64,000 nt of DNA from Crotophaga sulcirostris (lineage: Eukaryota > Chordata > Aves > Cuculiformes > Crotophagidae): the NCBI GenBank assembly GCA_013397455.1, contig VYZB01000221.1:789484-853483 (forward strand), read 5' to 3'. A model generated the notes under the pieces. That model was not told where the DNA came from, searched no databases, and saw nothing but the letters and a program-made list of their open reading frames with translations. The first letter of the stretch is position 1. Every line of letters begins with the position of its first letter. Shown here piece by piece: positions 13,605-26,114 of this stretch. The translations under genes and the position numbers were made by a program.

Positions 13605-13870
13605 ATCATGCAATCATAGAATGAATCATAGAATGGTTTGAGTTGAAAGGGACTTTGAAGACCACTTAGTTCGAACCCCCCTGCCATGGGCAAGGACAAT
13701 TTCCACTAGATCAGGCTGCTCATAGTCTCATCCAACCTGGTCTTGAACACCTCTGGGGATGGGACATCCACAACTTCTCTGGGCAACCTGTTGCAGTGCC
13801 TCATCACCCTCACGGTAAAAAACTTCTTCCTGATATCTATTCTGAACCTACCCTTTTTCAGCTTAAATGA
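13605..13870 (-). mobile_element. CR1 LINE 3' fragment, minus strand
   Basis: The fragment begins with 'catagaat'-type tail units (13605-13640) and the CR1 phrase 'gaacccccctgccatgggca'. It then encodes, on the minus strand, the last residues of CR1 ORF2: FRIDIRKKFFTVRVMRHCNR followed by LPREV and an F-K-T-R-L-D motif. About 265 bp survive, and homology stops abruptly in the segment encoding KKGRF. Beyond that point the open frame continues into unrelated sequence up to 13996. Confidence 0.92.
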
Positions 13871-16800
13871 CAGAATGAAGACCAGTTTTTTACACCATCT
13901 AGTTAACTCAGATGAAACAAAGAGAAAGAGGTGCCTCATATCTTTTTCCAATTCACTATGAGCATCAACTATTTCGTAGCCTGACAAAATCAGCACTTAT
14001 TTCTGTCAGAGAAAATGCAGTGTGAAATTACATCAAATGTAATTGCATAATAATGGTCCATGAAAACAAGTGCATGAGCGGATGAGGAATAACTCAGAAG
14101 AACCATGAACAACTTGGATTTCACTGTTGAATCATGCATTTAAATCCACAGAACTTCCCCACGCTGCACAACATTTTGTTAAACTGCAAAACCACAAATT
14201 ACAAAGTGGTTTTCTGGGGGTCAAAGCTCATTGAAACAGAGAATGACCTGCTATCCAAAGGGAGCCTGTGGCCATTGCTGATGTTAGCTTGTGACCTACA
14301 AGCCAATTCCTCTCCCCATGGCTTGATTTCATTCCTGGAAGCCAGAGAAGTGCTAAAAATAAATGAGGGCTTTGCCTGGTTGCCAGTGCCCATCCTTCTT
14401 CTGTCCATTAACGCTCCTTATCTGAAAAATTCACCAGCACTATGGGTTCCCACACCACACACCAGTTGTACTGATTAGAAAATTCACGCTTCAGTATTAG
14501 TGCTGATTAAAAAGGTTTCCCTGTCCTTTACGCAGATATTGAATATTCATCAACAGTGTCTGGTTTAAGAAATGATAAATAGCATAGGAAATAATTTTAT
14601 AACTACATCAAAAACTTATTTGTAGTGTTCAGCAATGTCCCCCTACAGCCTAGTTTATAAACAAATTATCTGAATTATTAATTTATCATACAGGGACTGC
14701 AAAAAAGGAACAAAAATCCCAGTGGGTTATTATAGCCCTTCACAGGAAATGCATATCTCCTGGCACTAATGACATCATCAATAACAAGAAGTTTATTTCC
14801 AAAGAACTCAAACCAAAATTTAATTAACCGTATATGATATTTTCAAATTAAATATGAGTTAAGGGGTTCAGAACAGGGATTAATGTAACAGTTCTATAGT
14901 AAATTCATCTTCTAGTAGATTAAAACCAATAACAACAACTACAATAAAAGCCTTTTTCAAACTCCAAAGTCAACATAAATTTAATAGAAAGATTCATTTC
15001 ATCTGCTGACAATATGGAAATGATTTGCTTCTGTCTGAAACTCCCATTTGTTTAAAAGAATCAGCAAAAATACTGGTGGATAGGGAATGTAGAAGGGTCA
15101 GTGGTGCTGGAGTTGTGATGAAAAAGGAAATCTTGCTAATGAAATCCCCGCTTTCTCCTACTTTTGGTATTTTTTCTCTTTCTGGATGACACTGCATGAT
15201 GTCCATTTTGAAGTCACATTTAATATATAAAATCAGACATACCAGATACATAATAGAGAATAGGGCTACTTGGATTTCTACTGAAATTTCCTGTATTTCT
15301 TACCAAAGACAACTGGATAACAAAATAAAACTGAAACTAAAACGAAAAAATTACCTTATATAAGGAGAAATCATGAAGTTCATATTTCTGGTAACACAGA
15401 AAAAGTATTCGATGCTGTTTTGGTAAAAAATATTAAATCAAAATTTGAAAAAGCATTAAAACCAAGAAAAACCCTAGAGAAATTACGAGAATGTAGAAAT
15501 CCCTCAAACTTCGAGAAAACATAAAGGGTTAGATTCTAGAAACGCACCTGGTTTAAGTATTTGTATATTCCGACATCCATATGCCCTGTTCAAGCAGATT
15601 CCTGTCAAGTACTTTCTTATTATTTCCTCCTGATAGAATTACATTTTTAAAACAAAGCAACACTTTGCAATGCATCTTTAAGGTACTGAACAAATATTGA
15701 GCAATTATTTTGATGCTGCACCACCATTCATTTGCAAAAAAAGGGCAATGGATAGGCAGGACAGATATGAATATGAAAGGGATCGAAAATCATGCCACTG
15801 TCTTTTTGACTCAAAGATAAATGTTCTGCTACTGAGAAAACTGCTTTTCCTTTCAGCTGCGTTTGACTTAATCCTCTTCCAAGGGAGAGATCCTTTACAG
15901 AAGAAGCAGAATAATTGGCCATTGATCTTTTGGAGAGACAGGAGTAAATTTCTTCTTTGCAGTCCCTTCTGCAGCCTACTCTGAAGAATACATACTTTAA
16001 ATTTATGAATCTAAAATTAGAAACTTGACCAAACAATTTTACTGTCCCATTTCCTTACGGCCAGCATTCTGGTCATGACTTCTATGAAATGGTAGTCACT
16101 CAGAAACTATGGCTGGATAATAAATTTCCAAGGGTTTTCTTAATAGTGGTAGTGGTAAAAACAAAGAGCCAGGAAGCAGTGGTGAAAAAATAACTGATTT
16201 CCATTTAAGATTTGTTGTGAGATCTAGAAAATGGAAACAGCAACAAGAGCTGAAGTTTCACATTCCAGACTTTTGTAAGGAGGGAAGATAAGAGCGGGTG
16301 CAACTATGGAGGAATTCGAAATTTTTAGTAGAATTTACTAAACTATTTTTATGTTTAGAAAAGCATCATAACCCAGTAACTGTTTTGTGAAATGCCCAGA
16401 GTAAGAGAGGTTTTATGAGTTTGTTAAAGGGTAAAGAAAAATCTTGCCTACAAAAAGTCACCATAATTCTATACAGATGTGTAAAAAGAGAAAATTACAT
16501 AAAATCATACGCACAGATCAAACAGCAAAGGTGAAGCTGGGTGATAGTAGCTAAATTATACAAATGCGAAGTTATTCTTATTATTATTGGTGGTGGTGAT
16601 GACTGGTTCTTTTACCTTGGCACATAGGAGCCACTCTGCTAGGCACAATGTATGAAGAATAAAGCAAAGTTTTCTATATTAATGATCAAATCATTTAAGG
16701 TTTCATTGCGTGATCTTCACTTTCCCATGATAAACATTTATATCCCCAAAATCTGGGTAGTATCAGAAAGCCACTAAAGTCAGCTAACCGCAGAAACATT

Positions 16801-18840
16801 TCTTAATTTTCATCACATTGTTTTTATTCCCATAGTCTTGCTGATTTCATTAGCCTAGTTTCTTTAACCACTGTAAGCAGACACTGCCATCAGCCTGAGA
16901 AGCTGATGTTCATTTCTGCTGCAATACAACTGTGGGAACCTGCGTTTCACACTCTTACAAAATTAGCAGGAAAGAGAAGATATTCTACATTTACTAAAGT
17001 ATTATGGCACGTTCGCAGTGCTGTGGAAGAAACAACATTGCTTCTTCAGGCATAAGTTCTAGAATGTTTTGCTGTGCTAAATGATCAATCTTTTAAGAGA
17101 TTTTAACATTTTCTCTTGAATCCTGTGCTGTTAGAAATGTAAAAATGTGTAATATGCACAACAACTAGGCATAGATACCTGCACACAGTAATATTCTGAA
17201 AATAATTTCTTATTTGACAATGCTTACGGTTAGGAAACAATACAAAGAAGAAAATCAGGGGTCCAGGCTGCGTTATGAGCAGGCAGAATGCAATTTTCTT
17301 CCAATCAATGCTACTGGTGCTGTAAGCAATTTGAGTTAGGACTAGATCTTCCCAGGTATTTGAACAGAGGCCATCAGAATGGGGACTGGTTTCGGGAGTG
17401 ACCTTGATGTGCTACTGTAATGAAACCAGTAGAAATTAATGTCTACTTACTCGTGGGTTTGCCAAGTATAAGCACTACAGCTGTGTCAAATTCTTACCAT
17501 CCACTTCACTGGAAACAAAACTAAGCCTGTACAGAACACTTTAAAATCCCTCACAACATATTTAGGCAACAAAATGCATAATATTAAATTGATTTCAAGG
17601 ATGAAAAAACAGACAAACTTGCCAGGAGTTTTCTGAGGTTGTATTTTTTTTCAGAAAATTATTACTATATACCATGTATATTGCTGAAATAAGTTCTTGT
17701 GCAGTATAGATATTCTAAATACACATGGTGTAGTAAAAATGTAAATTATAATAACTGCACTTCACATAAAATAAATATTATATTGTGTGTAAGATGTTGG
17801 CATTGTGCTAAAACATACTGCAAATAAAGTGAATGTGATATTTAATATATATATAGGTTCATATCAAGTTTCTGTAAAAATAATATAAGGTCTCTCATTC
17901 AAGTTGTCTACAGGGAAAAAGCAGAATATTAATTTTCATGGTACTCCATTCCAATGTTTCCATAAGTATTATGTGTCTATGTCTACATAAAACTCTTGCT
18001 GCATACTAGGACCACTATAGCTGAAAATGTTCCATGAACAGAACAGGAATATTTCCATCCCAAAAGTGCCAAATAACAGATCACCTCAAATGGATGGTGA
18101 AAAAATTATGAGAGCATTTTAATACCTGCAATGAATCCAGCTTTGAAAGCTTTACATTGTTTGTATGCTATATTCCAGTTATAAATAAAATTTTAAAAGG
18201 TGTTGTAAGCCTCAAAAATAATATTAAAACTTCAAAGTTATGTATATGTTTATTATGTTACCATGGTGTACTACTTTGAGGAGGTATGTATAATTGTGAT
18301 GGCCAGAAAAACCATATTTACAGAGTGTGAAATTATGAATTATTGTTTTCTTTACTAACAGCATTAGCTTAATTGTGCTTTTACATTTTCCAGTATAATT
18401 TCCACAGAGACCTATAGTTTGATAAAGCCAAGGTAAAAGCAGCATTCAGCACTAGGCCTTTTACATAAGATAAACAATTACCAAAATATTAAAAGATGTC
18501 CTAAAAGGTACATCTATTGTGCATAACATAATCTGAAGTAACACCACCAGTATTAAATTAAGCACGAAGGTGTCTCCTGAGATCCCAAATATCAAAACTG
18601 GAAAAAATAGCAGTGAACCCTCTTCAAGAAGAGATCTGTTTTCTCCTGATCCTGCCAGTCATATTCACTTTTAGGTGTATGCAGGCTGTTTCTGCAACCC
18701 AGACACACGAGGCCTTGTCTTTATAACCCATCTAAAGGGCTCTGGCCTATCCCTGACACAGTATTGCACTCAGTTCCTGTTTGTTAGCTGATTGTTTCCT
18801 TATGCCCACATTCATAACCAGCACAGATAAGGTCACCTTC
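13871..18840. other. Unique A+T-rich non-coding sequence
   Basis: About 5 kb without a supportable gene. The 114-codon plus-strand frame at 14134-14478 and the mutually antisense frames at 15697-16036 show no domain, signal or splice evidence. A short trinucleotide stretch (ttattattattgg then tggtggtgatg) lies near 16577-16602. Confidence 0.55.
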
Positions 18841-18841
18841 A

Positions 18842-19655
18842 CTTGTCACAGGACCCCTCAGGTTGGAAGGGGTGCCATGAGGTCTTCAGTCTCCCTGCTT
18901 AGAGCAGAGTTAACACAGAATTCAGACCAAGTCTCTTGGTACTTTGTCCACTCTTAAGTCTCCAAGGAGATAGATACTGCAACCTCTCAGGGTACTGTGT
19001 TCCGGTTCTTAATTCTTCTTGTACCATGTCAGAAACTCTCATGCTTCTGTTTATGGGCACTGTCTCTCATTCTCCCACTGTGCACTTCAGTAAAGATCCT
19101 GGTTCTGTCCTCTTGGTAATCCCTAAGGTTCCCAAAAGCCTCATCTCTTGAGAAGACCTAACAAACTCAGCTCCTTCACCTCCTCTCACAGGGCAAGTAC
19201 TCCAGCCCCCAGCCACCTTGGTTGCTCTTTGCTGAACTTGTTCCAGTCGACCAACATCTTTCCTATACTGAGGGGCCCAAAATTGGATGCCATACTCCAG
19301 AAATGGTCTAATCAGTGCCAAGTTGAGGTGGTTAAGCACTTGTATTGATCTACATGCCCCAACGGTGTCATACGCAAACTTGAATAGGGTGGCTTCTGAC
19401 TTCTCCTCCAAGTCATCAAGAAAAAACTAAACAGAATAATTCTCAGGACAGGTCCCTTACAAGCTTCACTTGTGACCAGTTACTCAAGGTAGAGCATGGA
19501 TGGTGAAATCATGCTCTTTGTCCAGTGATCCAGTCAGGTTTTCCCTCACCTAATAATCTACCTTTCTAGACTGTAACATCTCAGTTGTGATACAAAGATG
19601 GGAGATCATATCAATATCCTTGTTAAATTCAAAGTGGATGACATCAATCCAGTAC
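18842..19655 (-). mobile_element. Older, diverged CR1 LINE fragment, minus strand
   Basis: Homology begins at the 3' untranslated part ('ccctgcttagagcagagtta' near 18893). It passes through the C-terminal ORF2 frame (minus strand 19067-19411, with IRPFLEYGIQFWAPQYRKDV and RLEQVQQRATK) and continues to 'aagtggatgacatcaatcca' near 19631, which corresponds to the reverse-transcriptase region encoding the conserved (V/I)-D-(V/I)-(I/V)-x-L-D-F stretch. Divergence is clearly greater than in the 10-kb copy, with many small indels and no tandem tail, so this belongs to an older CR1 subfamily. It is not functional. Confidence 0.85.
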
Positions 19656-20617
19656 AAATATCTGATGAATTATATGCATAGTATTCTACAATAGAAATAT
19701 TTTAACATCATGTTTCCAACCCCATTTGTGTATTCCTTCCTTCTAGGTGACAGCTGCACTAACTGATAAGGAGCCCCCCCTTATGAGCTGCATCCTATCA
19801 ACCACAGATCTTGTGCAGTCTAACATTCTGATTAAGCTACTTCACCTCATGGTTTCTGATATAACTAGGAAAAAAAATCATAAAATACACCTGAATATTC
19901 ACAGAATTTTAGAGATTAATTTCATTTGACTACACTTCCAGCCCTCTGGTGACTACTTTTCCAAACATTTAGGTGATTGATTTTTTGCTGAATTGCTACC
20001 AGGAAGCCAAGTGTGTGCTTGCACACTAGTGTATTGGTAGCAGGGATGGTATGTTTCATTAGGGACAGGAGGCAGTTTGAAGTACAGTGGAGATGGAAAT
20101 TTTAAAAAAACAGTGGCAGACTCGTGGAATACAAACTAAGTAGTTAATTCAAGATCCACATTTCACACATTGAAGCATTTACTCATCTGCAACTTGCCTG
20201 CAATCCCCCAGAACATTTAATCACATTCATTCTCAAAAACCTACGTACATATTTAATTGCTTGATGGATCAGGGCCTTAACTGAATAGGGCAGAGCTGTG
20301 GTACAGTGGAATGACTAGGACACCTGAGGCTGTAGGACTTATCTCATCCAACATTAGACATCCAACATTTATAAAGAAAGCATATATCTCAGTTAGTTAC
20401 TATAGGCCCCCTTCATAATTAATGGAGAGAAATAGACACTTCTAGGGTGCAATTCATCAGTCTTACTTTAAATATCTGCTTTAGGAAGAGATTAATTTCA
20501 CCAGTGAGGTGCATATTTTTCCCTGCTGGTTATAAAGGGGATCAAGATGGCTACCTCAGAGGCAACATCTATATTTGAATTCTGCCCCAAATGAAGCCTC
20601 TGAATGGACTCAGGAGC
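19656..20617. other. Unique non-coding sequence, possible faint SINE relic
   Basis: No gene was seen. A tRNA-like phrase 'gtggtacagtggaatgac' at about 20300 recalls a MIR 5' end but lacks a convincing B box, so I do not call it. The rest is unique. Confidence 0.45.
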
Positions 20618-20627
20618 TATATAAAAG
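20618..20627 (+). promoter_or_regulatory. TATA-box-like motif
   Basis: A perfect TATATAAAAG occurs on the plus strand. It sits about 45 bp before the 3' end of the opposite-strand orphan frame. No transcript downstream can be recognised and no LTR boundaries were found, so the motif may be fortuitous in A+T-rich DNA. Confidence 0.2.
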
Positions 20628-20671
20628 AGTCTCGACAACTTGCAGACTACCTCTGAGTCTTGTTCTGCTCC

Positions 20672-21073
20672 TTAATTCCTAACTTGGGTTCCTGTATGCT
20701 GCACTATGGTCTGTAGTTCTTGGTACATTTTCGACCATACCTGCCCAAGTATTTGTCCCCACTTAGTCTGCGCTGCCTGCTCCTGTTCCTGTCCAGTAAC
20801 CTCAGATTTAAAATCCCTATCATCCTGACCTTTGTCTGAACTCACGTTAGGCTTCTGCCTTAGGCTTGGGATGTACAGACGCTTTGTCTTCTGGGCTTTC
20901 CTCCTGCCCTCTGCATAAGGTACTTTCTCCCTAGAGTGGAGCATTAAGACTCCTTCCCACTCCTGACACTGATGTTTCTTAATCACAGGCTCCAGGTTGC
21001 GCTTCCACCTCATTTCCATCCCATGCCCTAGTTTTAGTAAACAGGCTGTCAGCAACCAAAGAAGGGATAACAT
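20672..21073 (-). CDS. Orphan 133-codon open reading frame, unrecognised
   Basis: I do not recognise this product. The frame opens with a hydrophobic stretch (residues 1-16, M-L-S-L-L-W-L-L-T-A-C-L-L) that could be a signal peptide or membrane anchor. It is followed by a strongly basic segment (about 22-75, rich in K and R) and a polar, glutamine-rich C-terminus (about 93-133). The bases before the ATG give an A at -3, which is acceptable context, but no promoter, splice sites or neighbouring exons are visible. It is the longest frame in the window apart from 10325-10807 (antisense to CR1) and is locally less A+T-rich than its surroundings. It could be chance, a retroelement remnant, or part of a lncRNA. 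Nothing here shows that it is translated. Confidence 0.15.
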   Translation of the reverse strand: MLSLLWLLTACLLKLGHGMEMRWKRNLEPVIKKHQCQEWEGVLMLHSREKVPYAEGRRKAQKTKRLYIPSLRQKPNVSSDKGQDDRDFKSEVTGQEQEQAAQTKWGQILGQVWSKMYQELQTIVQHTGTQVRN

Positions 21074-21079
21074 TTACCA

Positions 21080-21865
21080 CATAACTTCTTCCGTGCTGTA
21101 AATTGCTTGCTAGCAATATACTTCAAAGAATGTGACTATTAAATGCTACTTACAGTAATAGAAATACAGAGGTAATTCAGATCATTAATGGAGCAAGGTT
21201 CTTAGTGGACACTGAGTGTAGGGACAAACCTCAGTCTTTGGATATTTATCTGTGAACAATATGTAGCTCCTGCTAATCAGCTATTGACCTTCTCCTGGAA
21301 TCCTTTAGTCATTTTTTCAAAATAGTTTCATGATTACTTTTGTCTCCTTCATGCCTGTTCTTTCTTTTCCCATCTGAAGTCTCTCTGTAGTCTTTTTCCT
21401 ACACCTTCTCTAGTATTTCTCCACCACTTAGTATCAGTAACAGAAGATGCTCGAGCAGAACAGAGTACCACGTTCCCTAAGCTCAGCAAACATGCAACCC
21501 CAGCCAAAGCCCTCTCTAGAAAGCTCACATGTGCATTATTCTATCAGCTCAGCCTGCCAACTGGAGCATTAGTTTTTCCAATAACAACCTGCTTCTGATG
21601 AAGAGCAAACAAAATATTGTTCCAGTATTTTGTTTCAGCCAGAACATAGTTTTGCTACTTCTAGTAACTCTAGTAGTGTCATTTCCTTACAGACAGCATC
21701 CGAGCAGTTGAAACCCTCCATATTATCAATAGAGCAAACACTTACTAAACTCCCACAAAATTTTCTGATACAAATTTTCTTTAACTGCCTTTAAAATGAC
21801 AAAAGGCCTTGCCATTATATGCAACAGAAAAATCTGAGTTTTTACTCTTACAGTAAACAGACACA
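21080..21865. other. Unique non-coding sequence
   Basis: No gene or repeat was recognised. The 60-codon frame at 21529 is unremarkable. Confidence 0.5.
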
Positions 21866-21869
21866 AAAT

Positions 21870-22440
21870 TATCTAGATTGCAAGCCCAAAATAAATCAAA
21901 TTATTTGCATATTAATATAGTGATTTTTCATAAAAAGCCCCAATCAGATTGTTAAATGCAAGGGCAGTGAAATAAACGGGAAAGGAGGTACAGAAAGACA
22001 CAGCTTCTCTATCCTTGCAAGTGATAATAAAACCATAACAATCCATTCATCACCCTCACTCTACTCTTGAAGTTACATGTGTATTTGCTTTTCTTTGGCT
22101 GATTGGCAAACTACTAAACACAACTCAGAAAAGAACAGTAAGCTTTATCAAATAGGAAATTAATTGTTAGAAACAGCTCAATTGTACCAAAAAAAAAATT
22201 ATAAGCAACGTTATCCTTTCTAAAATGCCTTTTGTCATTAGCATTCAAACGGACCCTGCTATTGCCCCTTTCAAACACTCAAGCATGTTAATGTCCATAA
22301 TGGTGACCTAATCAGTTTAGGTGTATCATCCAAACAGTTTCACAGAAGCAATTGAGAGGATGTCATTGAGGACTTTTAAATGTAGAGTGCTTCAGTATGT
22401 CTGCAGAGCAGGTCAGAGTGTGATGGGTGCCAAATACTTT
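21870..22440. promoter_or_regulatory. Candidate conserved non-coding (enhancer-like) block
   Basis: The block contains a POU octamer, ATTTGCAT, at 21903-21910 fused to an A+T homeodomain-type site ('gcatattaat'). It is followed, within 22200-22440, by complex non-repetitive sequence with few homopolymers. Such texture is typical of vertebrate developmental enhancers, but conservation cannot be seen from one sequence. Confidence 0.2.
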
Positions 22441-23805
22441 ATACTTCCTCTCAAAAGCTACTGATCTCTTGAATAAAATCGCATTCTAAAAGAAGGTTTC
22501 ATTTGTATTTTAATGGATAAAGCACGGAAACACTGTTAGATTCAAGTTCTGATAAGAGCTGTGAGACATTCTTCATATGAAAATCCAAAATTTTGAGCTT
22601 GGCATCAGAAACTATACTCATAAAATATACCTTAATACAGCCTGTCGGCAAAATATAAAGATGTGTAAAAATAAGTGATTGCATCCTCACCCTAAGCATG
22701 ACAATAAATATCTTGCATACGCAAGCATGAGAAAATTTCTCCTAAACTGAAAATGTTAAATGGTTAACTAACAGAATTGTTAATGAACATAGAAAAATAG
22801 TTTATAACACATTTCAATTTTTTTATTTTATCTTATTTTAAAAAAATATATAGTAGCATAAGAAGAAGCTATGGAAAAGGTCTAGCATGACATTCTGATT
22901 TTATGCAAAAATGGTTGAATAATCTGATATTGATTTTAAAGTGAGGAGTAAGGTTACGGATAAAGCACTTTTGCTTGTTTTGCCAGCGTGGAAAACAAAA
23001 TTTTTGTGTCATGAGCAAAATCACTAAGGGTCAAAATTTTAACCAAGTTGCATATTATGATCTTTTATCTTTTACATATAACTAAGAAACACCAGCACTG
23101 CCCAAACACAGCGACATGATGAAAATTCTCCAGCTTTCAGCATCCAAGTTCTTCAAAACATATTTTGTAATGTGAGGAGGAAAAACAAAATGTAAAAATA
23201 GATGTTCTGCCCTCCTCATCTGCTCAGAAAACATTTTCTTTAAATTAATTCAAGTCGCCCTCCACTCAGTATAGAGATTCCTCTTTAAATACCGTGTCTT
23301 TTAATCATCAGTGAGGAAATAAAAAATACATCAAACAATAATATATTCATATCTGACAACAACAACAATGAAATGGAGCCATTGCAATGTGAAAATGCCT
23401 TTCTAGGAGACCTATTATGTAAAATACACAAAGCTGAAGTTGTCTCTTTTTCTTATTTTGGGTTTATTTACACCTCTGTGCTTGTGAATGCAGCAGATGT
23501 TTGGATTGAAGGAAGCCATGGGAGAAACAGTGAGTGGAATCACAGTGAAGGTGAAGATGGCTTGTTTCTCCACTGGGCTTTCTTCATTTTAATTATATAA
23601 GGTAACTGCCTCCGTCTCCTGTGCTCACATGACAATTTTGTGCTTCTGTGTTAAAATAACAATGAAGTCATCTTCTGAACCTTCTTTTAGACAAAAAACT
23701 ACCAAGGTTTCACCTATGATGCCACCCATTTTCAAATGAATCAGTTGAAATACCTTGAGACATCTGCGTTTACCTGCACATGGAAAATCACAATGTCTAT
23801 GAACT
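22441..23805. other. Unique A+T-rich non-coding sequence
   Basis: No gene was seen. Low-complexity T/A runs occur near 22815-22850, and a short (CAA)n lies at 23357-23370. Confidence 0.55.
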
Positions 23806-23810
23806 GCTTT

Positions 23811-23945
23811 TCACAATGTTGGAAAGGACCTTTGAGATCATCAAGTCCAACCTATAACCCAACACTAACACTAACACCAACCCATCATCTAAACCATGGC
23901 ACTAAGTGCCTCATCCAATCTCCCTCTTATGTGAAGAACTTCAGA
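23811..23945 (-). mobile_element. Short CR1 LINE 3' fragment, minus strand
   Basis: The sequence 'gttggaaaggacctttgaga' onward is the 3' end of the same CR1 subfamily as the 40.4-kb copy. The two align closely through 'cactaagtgcctcatccaat'. After 'ctccctctta' this copy jumps to 'gtgaagaacttc', which in the longer copy lies about 90 bp further in. This looks like an internal deletion. It also carries an extra 'cactaa' unit. No octamer tail is preserved. Confidence 0.85.
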
Positions 23946-23949
23946 GAAG

Positions 23950-26110
23950 TTCAGCATTGAAGGTTGTGTATGGGCTAGTAGTATAGCCTTGCAGTAGACA
24001 TGCAAAACCAAACAGCTGATGTATAGGATCCAGCATCCACACTGTACATATTTCAATGGGATGTTAATTTAGACTGGTCCTTGTATAGCCCATGGTCTCC
24101 ATGCCTGTTCGCAGTTGGTGGAGTATCAGTACACTTTGGAGAATACCTTTTTCAGTAGACATTTGGAGAATATGTCCCAGTTTAATTTCACCCTAAAGAA
24201 GTTCAGTTTGTGCTTATTCTCCAAGGTGACTGCATGATGTGAATAATCCTCTTTTAAAATCCATAAACAATTATACTCCAGGCTACAGAAGAACAGTTTT
24301 AACCAAATTGTTTCCTTTTGCAGGCAAGTGAAACTAACAGCAATGCCAGTGGTCTGTTTTGTTGATGTTTTCATTCAATTTACTTTAAATCACTTGTCAG
24401 GAAGAAGCTAACAGTTAATTATAAATTAGGTCTTCATGATGGAATTCAGATGCTTAGATGGATAGTGTTGATTGAAATCAAGGTAGTGCTTTCCCCCTGC
24501 AACACTCTATCTCTTCTTTGTACATCGCCGGTACTCAGTGAAAGAGATTGATGTTTCTGGAGCCAAATTTTCCCATCCAAAATAAGCTCAGAGTCAGTAG
24601 CTCATCTGCCTGGGAGGGGACAGCAGGCTGTGTAACAGCCCAGTGGTGAGCAGGTCAAACAACTGTGTCTCCAAAGGTCCAACACTTTCCAGATGTGCTG
24701 ACTGGTTCCTTCAATGGTGAAGCAGCTAAATACAATGATTTAGTTCATTCTGTTCTCCTATAGCATTTGAGACATGAAAATGAAACCCGCCTTTCTATCA
24801 TAGTTAAACACAAGCTTGGGACTTCTTTCAGCTCTTGAAAGGCATTCTTCTGTAAATGAAAATGTGAGCTGTTTTCAGTTGAATTAAATAAGCATAGCTC
24901 CTAAGCTTTGTATAAAACCCAATCAAACAAGAAAAAACTGTCCTTGAAATTATGTTCTCACCTAATGGTAACGAATCCTATCCATGTGCTCTTGTTTCTC
25001 ACACTGTAGTACACCACCTTAGACTGTTGAACATATTTTCTGCCATCCCTACTGCTGAGAATCAGTTGGATGTTTCAGTTCCCTCAGCTCTTCAGTTGTT
25101 TTTATTCTTTCAGCTACATGCTGTTATCATGAATTATCTGATTTCAAAGAACAGAAAATGTCTCTTTTTGTAATAAAGCTGCTCAAGCTAGTTGAAATGT
25201 GTTTTCCAGATTATCAAGCTTTTTGTCACATTAGAATTTTGCTTTAACACAGATAAGCCATAGATTCATCAAGTTTTATCTTGCCCAAACTGAGCAAGGG
25301 ACAGGCTAACTCCCTGACAAGTAATAGAATCTCTATGTCACCAGCCGAAGTTCAGCAAAGGTCATCACTGATAACCAGCTGAGTTTTTGATGGCCTTATG
25401 AAATTAGTTGATGGCCTTGTTATAGTGACTAGTAGACAGAAGTTCTTGTTATAAAAACCATTATACCAATTGATAACCTCTCTTTGTCAACTCAATGGAG
25501 TCATGAAGAACTGAATGAGGCACAGGTGCTCAACCACTTTCTCACATCAACAACTGGCACCTGGAAAATATGTTTAAAGGCATATTGCCAGGGATTGAGT
25601 GCATTCCACCAATTTTGAGGCTGAAAGATTTCAGACACCTAAGCTATTAGTTTGTTGGCTTTGTTAAATGCCATGCTATTCCAATTTTTGCTGAAAGAAA
25701 GAAAGAAAATATACAAATTCTGTCCAAAATTCAAATCAAGCTGGGCAGTAAGGGCAAATTAAAATATTCTACAGTAACACTGAAAATAATGCGTGCAATA
25801 ATACAGGATTGAACAATATAATTTTATAAGCCTCTACTAGTATCAAGTTCTTGCTATTCTGACGCATTTTCCATGTAAGTCTTTTTCACTGGAAAACAAG
25901 ATGTTTGTGTTGTATAGGAAAAGACATGCTATGGAGTTGCTCACTGAGGCTGGATTTTTCTCTTCTGTTTAAAAGAAGATATTTTCATTAAAAGAATGAT
26001 GGAAAACCTTTATTTGTCTCCCTCCTTTAGAGGTAATTTCTTCTGTTTCTATCAAAAGTAATTTTAAAAAATAGACTTCTGTTTGCCATGTCCTCAGCAC
26101 TGGAAGTTAC
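23950..26110. other. Unique non-coding sequence
   Basis: No gene was seen. A short (GAAA)n lies at about 25693-25708. The small frames on both strands are motif-free. Confidence 0.5.
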
Positions 26111-26114
26111 TTTT

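Noticed and set aside
14134..14478. 114-codon plus-strand frame
   Set aside because: Unremarkable composition, no motif, an antisense frame of 69 codons over the same bases, and no exon signals.
20290..20345. tRNA-like phrase suggesting another MIR
   Set aside because: Only the A-box-like half is suggestive; no B box or core follows.
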